Positions 36,229-44,680 of a stretch of 64,000 nt of DNA are shown here, one piece after another; within the stretch, counting starts at the first letter, position 1, and each line of letters starts with the position of its first letter. The position numbers and the translations under genes are program-made. The notes under the pieces were generated by a model. The model saw only the letters and a program-made list of their open reading frames with translations, was not told the DNA's origin and searched no databases. Origin of the DNA: Bordetella genomosp. 12 (GTDB lineage: Bacteria; Pseudomonadota; Gammaproteobacteria; Burkholderiales; Burkholderiaceae_B); assembly GCF_002261355.1 (NCBI RefSeq), contig NZ_NEVU01000003.1, forward strand, positions 124,001 through 188,000, written 5' to 3'.

Positions 36229-37521
36229 TTAATCCAGACCGTGAAAAGACGAGTCGTCCGGCCCCACATGGGACGGATGACGCCAGGTCACGTCACGCAT
36301 GGAATGCTGCACCAGCCCTTCCACCCCCAGGAGCACGGCGAAAATGGCCATGCGCACAGGGATCCCGTTGTCGGTCTGACGGAATATCGCCAACCGCGGG
36401 TCATCATTGAGATCGACGCTCAGGTCGTTGGCACCCGGGCGGCTGTCGCGGGGCAAGGGGTGCATGACAATGGTGTCCGGGCCGCAGTACGCATCCACGA
36501 TGGCGCGGCTGACCTGAAACTCAGCCGTATAGCCTTCGCTGGACTCTTCATTGGCGAAACGTTCTTTCTGCACGCGCGTCGCGTAGATGACATCGGCGCC
36601 CGCCAATTCGGCCAGGGAGGACTTTTGCTCGATCACATTGTCGTTGCGAGCGGCCTGCTCCAGCACGTAATCGGGCATCTCCAGGCCAGGCGGCGAAATC
36701 AGCGTAAAGCGCAGCCCCTTGTACAAGGAAAGCAGCTTGATCAGGGAGTGCACCGTGCGGCCATATTTAAGGTCGCCCACCATCGCGATATGTGCGCCGT
36801 CGAGCAACTTACCGAGCCGCGAAAACTCGGTAAGAATGGTGTAGAGGTCCAGCAGCGCCTGGCTGGGGTGCTCGCCCGGGCCATCGCCGCCATTGACGAC
36901 CGGAATATTGGTGGCGGCGGCGAACTCGGCCACCGACCCCTTGTCCGGATGCCGAATGACCATGGCGTCGACATAGCCGCTCATCACCCGGCTGGTGTCA
37001 TAGATGGACTCGCCTTTGGCCATGGAAGAAAACGTAAACCCCGTGGTGTCGCACACCGAGCCGCCGAGGCGGCAGAAGGCTGATCCGAAGCTCACGCGGG
37101 TACGCGTACTGGCTTCGAAAAACAAATTACCCAGCACGGCACCTTCAAGTACGCGGGAGACTTTCTGGCGGCGCGCGATGGGCTGCATCATGTCGGCCAC
37201 GCGAAACAGATCCTCGACCGACTCACGGCTGAACTGGTCGACCGAAATCAACTGATGCTTGCCGTTCAGCGCGATGCGGTCACACAGCGGCCCACCCTGT
37301 ACGCTTTGCGTATATTTTTCGAGCAGATCGCGGTTTTGGACGATTTCACTCACAAAACGCTCGACCACCTCCGGCATCGCCCGAAACTCCTGCGAGCCCT
37401 CGGGCAGCAACCAGGTATCGAGCGCACGGCGCTTGACGCCAATACGCGCGGCAAACACGTCGCGGGTCAGATTAAGGCGACGCATGGCGTCGCGCAGGAA
37501 GGCTTGCTGGGAGATGGACAT
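36229..37521 (-). CDS. pyrB: Aspartate carbamoyltransferase with an N-terminal HTH-like extension
   Basis: A 430-residue protein, about 120 longer than a typical catalytic chain. Residues 90 onward are aspartate transcarbamylase, which joins carbamoyl phosphate and aspartate in pyrimidine synthesis: FFEASTRTRVSFGSAF (carbamoyl phosphate site), VNGGDGPGEHPSQALLDLYT, GDLKYGRTVHS and MHPLPRD. Residues 1-75 look like a lambda-repressor/XRE-type HTH: LRDAMRRLNLTRDVFAARIGVKRRALDTWLLP. The single ATG at 37521 and homogeneous composition argue against a frameshift. The extension could bind DNA, tether a partner or set the quaternary structure. No pyrI gene is adjacent. Confidence 0.9.
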   Translation of the reverse strand: MSISQQAFLRDAMRRLNLTRDVFAARIGVKRRALDTWLLPEGSQEFRAMPEVVERFVSEIVQNRDLLEKYTQSVQGGPLCDRIALNGKHQLISVDQFSRESVEDLFRVADMMQPIARRQKVSRVLEGAVLGNLFFEASTRTRVSFGSAFCRLGGSVCDTTGFTFSSMAKGESIYDTSRVMSGYVDAMVIRHPDKGSVAEFAAATNIPVVNGGDGPGEHPSQALLDLYTILTEFSRLGKLLDGAHIAMVGDLKYGRTVHSLIKLLSLYKGLRFTLISPPGLEMPDYVLEQAARNDNVIEQKSSLAELAGADVIYATRVQKERFANEESSEGYTAEFQVSRAIVDAYCGPDTIVMHPLPRDSRPGANDLSVDLNDDPRLAIFRQTDNGIPVRMAIFAVLLGVEGLVQHSMRDVTWRHPSHVGPDDSSFHGLD

Positions 37522-37610
37522 GAGGATGGGCCTCGGTTTATGTACGCATTGCGCATATTATTCCAGAGGCCGCCCGAGGTAAAGATGGCAAATCGAAAAA
37601 AACGCCCGCC

Positions 37611-37994
37611 TCAGGTTGTTGCGTACTGATCCTCCGCCGCGCCGGAGACGTCGCCAAGCGTCAGCCAGCAGCCGGCGGCAAAGCCGCCGATGCTGGCGCC
37701 ATAACAGACCAGCGCCAGCAGCATGGCAGGCCAGAACAGCCAAAGCCTGCTCTTGCCGCCGCCACCCGCCAGGATCCTGGCCAGCGCACAGAGCACGAAA
37801 GCCAGCGCCGTGGCCGCCACCCCCGCCAGAAAACATGCCAGCGGCCAGGAGAGATCGGCCGGCGCCACATCGCTGCCGACGATCCCCAGGGAAAAGGACA
37901 TCAGCAATAGGCAGGCCACTCCATTGAGCCACCCCGCCCAGCGCAAGGCCGAACCCAACAGCAGAAACACGCCGCTCACGGCAGGATTTGCCAT
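37611..37994 (-). CDS. Four-span membrane protein, unrecognised
   Basis: A 127-residue hydrophobic protein with four membrane segments (about residues 5-25, 28-45, 52-75 and 86-108). No motif or family seen. ATG 37994 lies nine bases past the lipoprotein gene stop, on the same strand, so the two are likely one transcript. Only a membrane location can be stated. Confidence 0.6.
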   Translation of the reverse strand: MANPAVSGVFLLLGSALRWAGWLNGVACLLLMSFSLGIVGSDVAPADLSWPLACFLAGVAATALAFVLCALARILAGGGGKSRLWLFWPAMLLALVCYGASIGGFAAGCWLTLGDVSGAAEDQYATT

Positions 37995-38003
37995 GCCGCC
38001 GCT

Positions 38004-38432
38004 CTATTGCATGGCGCGGCAAACCGGCGTGGCGGAGGCGATGGAACGACGCGCCGCGGCGATCTCCTCCGCATCCCAAACGCCCTCGCCGAGCACCGTC
38101 ACGGTGACTTGCGCCTGATTGGCGTATTCCGCCGGCTGCGTATTGATACGCTCGAGAATTTTCGCGGGTTCGGTTTCCTTGTGCACCAGGATCTCGTTGG
38201 GCAGCCCACGATCCCCAACGGAACGCTTGCCCACATACACCGCCCCGTACGGATGCGCGCGCACCTCATGGCAGACCCGCACATACTCGCTGGCGCGGCG
38301 CAGTGCGGCCATCGGATCGGCGCTTACCACGAAGGTCTCGCTGACCCCGGTAACGTCGCGTTCCTGCAGACCCTTGCTGGCACAACCGCTTAACACGACG
38401 GCGACCGCCGCCAACCCCATCCATAGGCGCAT
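38004..38432 (-). CDS. BPTD_2524-type lipoprotein
   Basis: A 142-residue lipoprotein. The signal MRLWMGLAAVAVVLSGC ends in a lipobox (LSGC, Cys17). The mature part has conserved-looking segments: SETFVVSADPMAALRRASEY, CHEVRAHPYGAVYVG and ATPVCRAM, with two Cys. I believe it belongs to the BPTD_2524 family known from Bordetella; the function is unknown. ATG 38432 has GAGGG eight bases upstream, and a GTG at 38450 is less likely. Part of a two-gene unit with the membrane protein. Confidence 0.78.
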   Translation of the reverse strand: MRLWMGLAAVAVVLSGCASKGLQERDVTGVSETFVVSADPMAALRRASEYVRVCHEVRAHPYGAVYVGKRSVGDRGLPNEILVHKETEPAKILERINTQPAEYANQAQVTVTVLGEGVWDAEEIAAARRSIASATPVCRAMQ

Positions 38433-38477
38433 GACACTGCCCTCAGTCACAAAACATCGAAGGCCCGATTATGCAAC

Positions 38478-38511
38478 AGCCCGCGGCAAGGCTACAGCTT
38501 TGCCGCGGGCT
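38478..38511. repeat. 12-bp inverted repeat between entericidin and lipoprotein genes
   Basis: AGCCCGCGGCAA (38478-38489) pairs exactly with TTGCCGCGGGCT (38500-38511). No U-run on either strand. On the minus strand it sits past the entericidin gene and 46 bases before the lipoprotein start, so it could end the first or structure the leader of the second. Confidence 0.6.
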
Positions 38512-38548
38512 GACGTTGCTTGCCGGCCTGAATCTTTGCTTGCCGACC

Positions 38549-38680
38549 TTATTTATTGGCACCTCGCTGGATGGCTTCACCACCGCGTTCGATATCCTTG
38601 CCGGCGCCGGCAACCGTATTGCAGCCGGCCGACACAGCAGCCATGGCCAATACGATGATCATGAGGGCTTTTTGTTTCAT
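38549..38680 (-). CDS. Entericidin A/B family small lipoprotein (second copy)
   Basis: A 43-residue lipoprotein. MKQKALMIIVLAMAAVSAGC ends in a lipobox and is followed by NTVAGAGKDIERGGEAIQRG, an even closer match to the entericidin signature than the copy at 14070 (GKDxxxGG). An AGGAGATCC site precedes the ATG at 38680. The copies share length and motif but differ in about half their residues, so the duplication is old. Stationary-phase envelope role by family; no data here. Confidence 0.9.
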   Translation of the reverse strand: MKQKALMIIVLAMAAVSAGCNTVAGAGKDIERGGEAIQRGANK

Positions 38681-38938
38681 GGGATCTCCTAGTCTTCGAA
38701 TAAGAACAGCAGGTCGCAAACTGGATGCTGATGCTCCAGGCGCAGCCAGAATACCGCAGCGCATCGGACTTGTCGCGTAGCCCGCGCCAGGGCTTATGCG
38801 GCAGCCCTGCTCAGCCCCTGGCAGCGCGCCTTGCCCAGATAGTGAGCAACGCGCGCAAGCCGTTGAGCGACAAGCTTTTTTTGCTGATTGACGGCAACTG
38901 TCCCAAGGCTTATCCACCGCCGCTGTGCAAAACTACGC
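38681..38938. other. Intergenic stretch with a DnaA-box-like element
   Basis: No gene. TTATCCACC at 38913-38921 is one base from the DnaA box TTATCCACA. The 10-mer GGCTTATGCG at 38791-38800 is identical to one arm of the inverted repeat upstream of the pilin gene. The interval should hold the entericidin promoter. Confidence 0.35.
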
Positions 38939-39274
38939 TCAGGCCGTCACGGCCTGCAGCGGCCCCGACCAGGGCAGCGCATCGACACGAAAGCGGGTTT
39001 CCTGGTAGCCGCCATCGGTGTCGACCAGCAGCCTGTCTTCGATGGCCTGCCCCAACGCACGGCGGCAAAGCCGCTCCATGTCATCGGAGATCGATTGGAA
39101 AACGCCATCAGGAATGCGCAGCCGCAAATTGGGCTCCGCCGCTTCGCCCGGTTTGAAGCGCCCGATGTGTATGTGCGCGGGATAGCCGTGCGGGCACCAA
39201 ACACCAATGACGAATTTGCCATGCACGCCGGTATCCGCGACAAAGCCTGGATGATCGTACTTCGCCGTTCCCAT
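38939..39274 (-). CDS. Hypothetical protein, unrecognised
   Basis: A 111-residue soluble protein. It has CPHGYPAHIHIGRF, with His residues that could bind metal, and PNLRLRIPDGVFQSISDDMERLCRRALG. The GGAGG upstream of ATG 39274 at a good distance makes translation likely. I know no family. It stands alone between the entericidin gene and the tRNA on the same strand. Confidence 0.6.
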   Translation of the reverse strand: MGTAKYDHPGFVADTGVHGKFVIGVWCPHGYPAHIHIGRFKPGEAAEPNLRLRIPDGVFQSISDDMERLCRRALGQAIEDRLLVDTDGGYQETRFRVDALPWSGPLQAVTA

Positions 39275-39346
39275 CCTGTAAGCCTCCCTTCAGTAACGAT
39301 TGCATTGCATGGTAGCGCAAGCGAGGCAAAGATGGACACCCAAATG

Positions 39347-39378
39347 CAAAAGCCCTGATTTCTATCGAAATCAGGGCT
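39347..39378 (-). terminator. Intrinsic terminator after the initiator tRNA
   Basis: AGCCCTGATTTC pairs with GAAATCAGGGCT over 12 bp (39351-39378) with a four-base loop; the minus strand continues TTTTGC. It is seven bases past the CCA end. Confidence 0.9.
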
Positions 39379-39385
39379 CTTTATC

Positions 39386-39780
<395 letters not shown>

Positions 39781-39945
39781 GATGGGACTCCATGGAATCA
39801 ATGCCATCCAGACTACGCAGCCTGGCCTTGGCGCGACAGACACACGCCGAACCTATCTGTTCCACAACAGCTGCGTCCTGGCGTTTCTGTTATGGTGGTT
39901 TTCCGGGCCGTCTGTGCCTGTCTCTTGCGCACGAGGCGCGGCATC

Positions 39946-41391
39946 ATGAAACCCATGCACGCTCAGCCGCTCTACCAACGTCTCGCCGAGTACTACCGCG
40001 CCGCCATTCAGTCCGGCGCCTTGCCGCCGGCCGCGCGGATCCCTTCGGTACGCAGCATGGTGCGCACGCATCAGGTGAGTTTGAGCACGGCGCTGCAAGT
40101 CTGCCGCCGCCTGGAAGACGACGGGCTGGTCGAGGCGCGACCCCGTTCGGGGTACTTTGTGCGCCGCCCTGCCGCGCCGCGCCTGGCTCCAGCCACCGAA
40201 CCGGATATGCGCGCGGCGGCCGATCCCGCCCGCTATGTCGGCATCCACGATAGGGTGTCCAACTTCGTGGCCTTGTGCGAACAGCACGACTTGTCCATCA
40301 ATTTTGCTTTAGCGGCCGCCGAACCCGGCGCCTATCCCCACCATGCGCTGCGGCAAGCGATGAGCCGGGCGCTGCGCCTGAACCCGGAGCTGCTCACCAG
40401 CCGTGCCCCTGCCCAGGGCGCGCCGCAATTGCGCGCGGTGCTGGCACGGCGGGCCTGGGATTGCGGCATCCGGGCCAAGCCCGAAGACATCGTCGTCACG
40501 CACGGCTGTATCGAAGCCCTCAACCTGGCGCTACGCGCCGTCGCCCGGCCAGGCGACACCATCGCGGTGGAATCGCCGACCTATTTCGGCTTGCTGCAGA
40601 TCCTGGAGAGTCTGGGCCTGCGGGCCCTGGAAATTCCGACCAGCCCGCAACGCGGGCTGTCCGTCGAGGCGCTGGAACACGCCTTGCACACCCAACCCGC
40701 CATCCGCGCCGTGGTGGTCGTGCCCAATCTGCAGAATCCGCTCGGTTGCGTGATGCCGGATGACGATAAACAGCGCCTGCTGGAGGTTTGCGTGGCGCAC
40801 GGCATTGCGCTCATCGAAGACGACACCTACGGCGCGCTGGCCGACGACGGCCCGCAGCGCGCGATCAAGCACTGGGATGAAGCGGGCAACGTCATCTACT
40901 GCTCGTCGTTGCACAAAACATTGGCGCCCGGCATGCGGCTGGGCTGGATCATGGGCGGGCGCTGGCATGCCCGCATCGACATGCTCAAGTTCGCGCAGAG
41001 CCGGCCGAACGAGGCCGCTGGCCAACTGGCTGCCGCCGCCTACATGGGCACCAAGGCCTTCGACCGCCATCTGCTGCGGCTGCGCGGCCAGCTGACACGG
41101 CAGCGGCAGCATGCCGCCGATACCATTGCCCGCGAGTTTCCGCCCGGCACCCGGCTGAGCCTGCCGCCGGGTGGCATGCTGCTTTGGGTGGAGCTGCCGC
41201 AACAGGTCAGCGGCACTGCCGTGTTCGAAGCCGCGCTGTCGGCGGGCATCCGGGTGGCGCCTGGCGCGATGTTTTCGAACTCTGGCCGCTACGACCACTA
41301 TTTGCGGCTATCCTGCGCCGAACCCGATCCTCGCAAGGCCGAGCAGGCCATCGCCAGGCTGGCGGCCATCGTCATCTCGCTTCAGAAATGA
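39946..41391 (+). CDS. MocR-type PLP-dependent GntR regulator
   Basis: A 481-residue fusion of a GntR winged HTH (residues 4-70: YQRLAEYYRAAIQSGALPPAARIPSVRSM) with a fold-type I aminotransferase. The PLP Lys lies in SSLHKTLAPGMRLGW and the cofactor-binding Asp/Tyr in IALIEDDTYGALAD. MocR regulators sense PLP or aminated metabolites. The divergent neighbour at 39424-39780 is a likely target. The ATG at 39946 is chosen; a second ATG is at 39955 in the same frame. A hairpin with an A+T-rich stem follows the stop at 41454. Confidence 0.88.
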   Translation: MKPMHAQPLYQRLAEYYRAAIQSGALPPAARIPSVRSMVRTHQVSLSTALQVCRRLEDDGLVEARPRSGYFVRRPAAPRLAPATEPDMRAAADPARYVGIHDRVSNFVALCEQHDLSINFALAAAEPGAYPHHALRQAMSRALRLNPELLTSRAPAQGAPQLRAVLARRAWDCGIRAKPEDIVVTHGCIEALNLALRAVARPGDTIAVESPTYFGLLQILESLGLRALEIPTSPQRGLSVEALEHALHTQPAIRAVVVVPNLQNPLGCVMPDDDKQRLLEVCVAHGIALIEDDTYGALADDGPQRAIKHWDEAGNVIYCSSLHKTLAPGMRLGWIMGGRWHARIDMLKFAQSRPNEAAGQLAAAAYMGTKAFDRHLLRLRGQLTRQRQHAADTIAREFPPGTRLSLPPGGMLLWVELPQQVSGTAVFEAALSAGIRVAPGAMFSNSGRYDHYLRLSCAEPDPRKAEQAIARLAAIVISLQK

Positions 41392-41453
41392 CCCGGCTGT
41401 TCAAGCCCTTGAGCCATAAGGGAAATGCCGGCTTATCGGATAGCTATCCCAAG

Positions 41454-41484
41454 ACTTATCCACAAAACCAGTGGATAAGTTTTG
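41454..41484. repeat. Inverted DnaA-box-like repeat (ACTTATCCAC)
   Basis: ACTTATCCAC (41454-41463) and its exact complement GTGGATAAGT (41471-41480) are seven bases apart. The left arm forms the perfect DnaA box TTATCCACA (41456-41464), and the right arm reads TTATCCACT on the other strand. The plus strand continues TTTT to 41484, so the element could also be a weak terminator of the MocR gene or a bidirectional one for the small gene beyond it. Both readings fit. Confidence 0.55.
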
Positions 41485-41494
41485 CCGGCAACGA

Positions 41495-41740
41495 TCACTT
41501 CAGGGCTGCCTGCACCATGTCGCGCACGCTTTCGAAGCCGGCCATGTATTGCGGATTTTCGGAACGGGCCAGCAGCGTGGAGTAATTCTTTTCGAGTTGG
41601 GCCTCGATGGCTTCCTTCAAGCCGGGCGAGGTCTTGACCAGATGCAGGGTCGCGGCCAAGGTCGCGTTCAGCGCGTCGATGCGCCCGCCCTGGTGCGATA
41701 CCGTATGCACGATGACGGCGATCTGTTCCTGAATATCCAT
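41495..41740 (-). CDS. Small hypothetical protein
   Basis: An 81-residue protein, largely helical (IDALNATLAATLHLVKTSPGLKEAIEAQLEK). GAGAGAGG precedes the ATG at 41740. No family recognised. It is convergent with the MocR gene; the inverted repeat lies between them. Confidence 0.6.
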   Translation of the reverse strand: MDIQEQIAVIVHTVSHQGGRIDALNATLAATLHLVKTSPGLKEAIEAQLEKNYSTLLARSENPQYMAGFESVRDMVQAALK

Positions 41741-41867
41741 GGCCTCTCTCTCAGTAAAGCACCGCATGCGCGGCAGATGGGGCGGATGCTAGCACGCCCG
41801 TCCGGCGCCGGGCCGGCCTGGCACTGACATAGAATACCGGCATCGCAGCCTTGTTTCGGATACCGAC

Positions 41868-42176
41868 ATGCTTCTTCGCTTCGCCCTGCCGCTTTGCCTG
41901 CTTTCGCTGCTGACCGCATGCGGTGTCAGTAGCGAAATCAAAGCCGTCGACAAGGACCGCTACCAGATTCGCTACAACGCCGGCGCCAAGGCCATGACCT
42001 GGGTCGAGATCAAAAATCAGGCCCGGCAAGAAGCCGAGGACTATTGCGCCCGCAAGAATCAGCGTTATGCCCGCCCTGAAGTCAGTTCCAACCATGCCAC
42101 CGGCCTCATGCCCAAGGAAGCGTTGGTGACCTTCAGCTGCGAGGACAAGCCCGCCCCTGCTGCCGCTGGCAAGTAA
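41868..42176 (+). CDS. Small lipoprotein, unrecognised
   Basis: A 102-residue lipoprotein. MLLRFALPLCLLSLLTAC ends in a lipobox (LTAC, Cys18). The mature domain includes YQIRYNAGAKAMTWVEIKNQARQEAEDYCARKNQ, a helix-rich part with a Cys pair (YCARK and FSCED) that may form a disulfide. Family unknown. It ends four bases from the beta-lactamase gene, convergent. Confidence 0.72.
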   Translation: MLLRFALPLCLLSLLTACGVSSEIKAVDKDRYQIRYNAGAKAMTWVEIKNQARQEAEDYCARKNQRYARPEVSSNHATGLMPKEALVTFSCEDKPAPAAAGK

Positions 42177-42180
42177 GCCG

Positions 42181-43095
42181 CTAGCCGGCCTGCAAACGCG
42201 CCGACGTCAAGGCGTGCACCAGAATCCGCGCCGCGTCGGCCAAGACGCGCTCGCGCTCCGGCGGGGGCAAGGGTGATTCGGTCAGGTAGGCGCTGATCAC
42301 CACCGGCCCGGTGGAAGGCGGCCAGGCCACGCCAATATCGTTGCAAGTGCCGTGCTCGCCGGCGCCCGTGCGATGCCCGAAGGCCCACCCGGCTGGCAGG
42401 CCGGCCCGCAAGCGCTCCTGCCCGGTGCGGCAATGCAACAGCCAATCGCGCAGACGCTCGCGCTGCGGCTCGGGCAAGGCCTCGCCCAGCACCAACTGCC
42501 GCAGATTGCCCGCCATGGCCGCGGGCGTGGTGGTGTCGCGCTCATCGCCAGGCTGCGCCTGATTGAGCGCGGTCTCCAAACGATCAAGACGCGTCACGGT
42601 ATCGCCCAGCGTTCGCGCGTAGGCGGTCACACCGGGCGGCCCGCCGATGGTCGACAGCAAAAGATTGGCCGCGGTGTTATCGCCCACGAGCAGGGCTGCC
42701 TCGCACAAGTGGCCCAGCGTCATCCCCTCATTGAGACGCTGCTGGGTAACCGGCGAATAGGCCACGAGATCGGCCGCGCTCAAGCGCATCGGCCGGGAAA
42801 GGTCGTCTTCGCCGCGCGCCACGCGCGCCAGCACGGCCGCCACCGCCAACACCTTGAAGGTACTGCACAGGGCGAAGCGCTCATCGGCCCGATATCCGGC
42901 GGTGTAGCCGCTTTGCAGATCGAGCAGGTGAACGCCCAGGCGCCCACCTTCGCGAGCCTCCAGGCGGGCCAGTTGGCGCTGCGCATCATCGCTGGCAGCC
43001 GGCAGGTTGTCCCGCACGCCCGCCAGAGCGGGCATGCCCAGCGCCGAAGCACCCACCCAGGCCAGCAGGCCCACGCCAAACGCTCTTCTGTCCAT
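42181..43095 (-). CDS. Class A beta-lactamase with Gly at Ambler position 130
   Basis: A 304-residue serine beta-lactamase, with a Tat-like signal (DRRAFGV... LAG). The Ser70-x-x-Lys73 motif is STFK (Ser78, Lys81 here), Glu166-x-x-Leu-Asn170 is ETALN (Glu174), and the KTG triad is RTG (Arg242), as in carbenicillinases. Counting from Ser78 puts Gly138 at Ambler 130, where almost all class A enzymes have Ser (SDN); here it reads GDN. The coding bases are unambiguous (GGC GAT AAC). Ser130 normally passes the proton to the leaving group. Activity or spectrum should therefore be altered. Sequence 3' of KTG (GTCNDIGVAW) resembles CTX-M-type enzymes. Divergent from a PAP2 phosphatase. Confidence 0.9.
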   Translation of the reverse strand: MDRRAFGVGLLAWVGASALGMPALAGVRDNLPAASDDAQRQLARLEAREGGRLGVHLLDLQSGYTAGYRADERFALCSTFKVLAVAAVLARVARGEDDLSRPMRLSAADLVAYSPVTQQRLNEGMTLGHLCEAALLVGDNTAANLLLSTIGGPPGVTAYARTLGDTVTRLDRLETALNQAQPGDERDTTTPAAMAGNLRQLVLGEALPEPQRERLRDWLLHCRTGQERLRAGLPAGWAFGHRTGAGEHGTCNDIGVAWPPSTGPVVISAYLTESPLPPPERERVLADAARILVHALTSARLQAG

Positions 43096-43235
43096 CGCAC
43101 TATCCCCAGAAAACCATCGCCTTGCGCAAAACGCCATGGTACTGCGAATCCGGCGCTGACCCTGGGCAGCCAATTTGACGTTTTTTCGATCCTCGCGCGG
43201 CTAGCATGGCGCCGTCTTTTCAAGGTTGTTCCGCG

Positions 43236-43955
43236 ATGCCGTCCCCCCGTTTGCCCCTTTCCCCCGCCGCCTACATTGCCATCTACGTCGTCGGGCTGCC
43301 CGGCCTGCTCGCAGCCATCGCGTATCTCGCTGGCCACAGCGGCCTGGATCTGACCCTGGCCCGGTACTTCTATGACCCGATCAGCCGCCGTTTTCCCTTG
43401 AGTCAACTGCCGACTCTGGAACTGCTGGGCCATCAGGCCGTTCTCGCCCTCCCGCTGGGCCTGGCCGCGGTCGCTCTCATCGGGCTGGCCCTGGCGGCAT
43501 TGCGGCCGCGGCTGCACGCATGGCTGCTGCCTTGCGCACTCTTGCTGACCGCCATGGCGGCGGTGCCCTTGCTGATTGCGGTCTTGAAGAACATTACTGC
43601 CCTGCCCCGCCCTTATCGCCTGCAGATGTTCGGCGGCGACATGCTCATGCCGACGCGCTGGTGGGCGGGCGGCACGACCCCCGCCGGCCATGCGCTGCCG
43701 AGCCATCACGCCGCCGCCGGCTATAGCCTGGGGCTGCTGTACTTCGTCGGTTGGGCCACCCGCCGCCCCGCCTTGCGCTGGGGCGGCCTGGCGTTGGGGC
43801 TGATCCTGGGCGCGGCGCTGAGCAGCGTTCGCATCATGCAGGGCGCGCACTTTCTGAGCCAGACGCTGTGGTCGGCCGCCGTCGTGAGCCTGATCGGCGG
43901 CCTGTGCTTTCTGCCGCTGCTGCGCGCCGAGCCCGGGCCAGTGCGGACTCAGTGA
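43236..43955 (+). CDS. PAP2-family phosphatase, membrane-bound
   Basis: A 239-residue protein with five or six membrane segments. The PAP2 triad is split: KNITALPRPY (motif 1), PSHHAAAG (motif 2, PSHH in place of the usual PSGH) and SSVRIMQGAHFLSQTLW (motif 3, with a non-canonical second half where the usual Asp is Thr). Members hydrolyse lipid phosphates, such as undecaprenyl pyrophosphate or phosphatidic acid, at the outer face of the membrane. The gene ends seven bases inside livF, convergent. It may be an ordinary housekeeping enzyme or linked to lipid A. Confidence 0.85.
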   Translation: MPSPRLPLSPAAYIAIYVVGLPGLLAAIAYLAGHSGLDLTLARYFYDPISRRFPLSQLPTLELLGHQAVLALPLGLAAVALIGLALAALRPRLHAWLLPCALLLTAMAAVPLLIAVLKNITALPRPYRLQMFGGDMLMPTRWWAGGTTPAGHALPSHHAAAGYSLGLLYFVGWATRRPALRWGGLALGLILGAALSSVRIMQGAHFLSQTLWSAAVVSLIGGLCFLPLLRAEPGPVRTQ

Positions 43956-44671
43956 CGCTGTTTGCCCAGATAGGCCTGGCGCACGCGTTCGCTGGCCAGC
44001 AGTTCCTGGCCGCTGCCCTGCATCACGATACTGCCGACCTCGAGCACATAGGCGCGGTCGGAGATGGCCAGGGCCTGGTTGGCCATTTGCTCGACCAGCA
44101 GGATGGTCATGCCCTGTTCCTTGAGCGCGCGGATGATGCGGAAGATCTCCGCGACGATGAGCGGGGCCAGGCCCAGCGAGGGCTCATCGAGCATCAGGAT
44201 GCGGGGTTTGCTCATCAGGGCGCGGCAGATGGCCAGCATCTGCTGCTCGCCGCCGGACAAAGTGCCCGCGTACTGTTCGCGCCGCTCTTTGAGGCGCGGG
44301 AACATCGCAAAGCAGGTTTCGATCTCGGCATCGAGCACGGCCTGGGGCTCACGCCGCAGAAACGCGCCAAGCAGCAGGTTGTCGTGAACGGTCTGGTCCG
44401 GGAAGACCTGCCGGCCTTCGGGCACATGGGCGATGCCCAGGCCCACGCGCTGGTGCGCGGGGATGCCGGCCAGGTCCTGGCCCTCGAGCAGCACCTGGCC
44501 GGTGGATTTCTCGATGCCCGAGAGCGCGCGCATCATGCTGCTCTTGCCCGCCCCGTTGCCGCCGATGATGGTCACGATCTCGTGGCGCTCGACGTGCAGC
44601 GACACTTCCTTGAGCGCGTTGACCGCGCCGTAGTTGACCGAGAGGTTCTGGATATCTAGCAATCTGCTCAT
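43949..44671 (-). CDS. livF: Branched-chain amino acid-type ABC ATPase (LivF)
   Basis: A 240-residue LivF-type ATPase with Walker A GGNGAGKSS, signature LSGGEQQMLAICRALM and Walker B ILMLDEPSLGLAP. It pairs with the LivG module of the fused gene upstream. Start ATG 44671 is nine bases past the fusion's stop. Last gene of the catabolic cluster. Substrate specificity resides in the binding protein at 47505. Confidence 0.92.
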   Translation of the reverse strand: MSRLLDIQNLSVNYGAVNALKEVSLHVERHEIVTIIGGNGAGKSSMMRALSGIEKSTGQVLLEGQDLAGIPAHQRVGLGIAHVPEGRQVFPDQTVHDNLLLGAFLRREPQAVLDAEIETCFAMFPRLKERREQYAGTLSGGEQQMLAICRALMSKPRILMLDEPSLGLAPLIVAEIFRIIRALKEQGMTILLVEQMANQALAISDRAYVLEVGSIVMQGSGQELLASERVRQAYLGKQRH

Positions 44672-44680
44672 GACTGGCTC

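Noticed and set aside
38947-39339. Alternative ORF overlapping the hypothetical gene at 38939
   Set aside because: Its composition (Ser, Arg, Cys-rich) is not protein-like, and the other frame has the better ribosome site.
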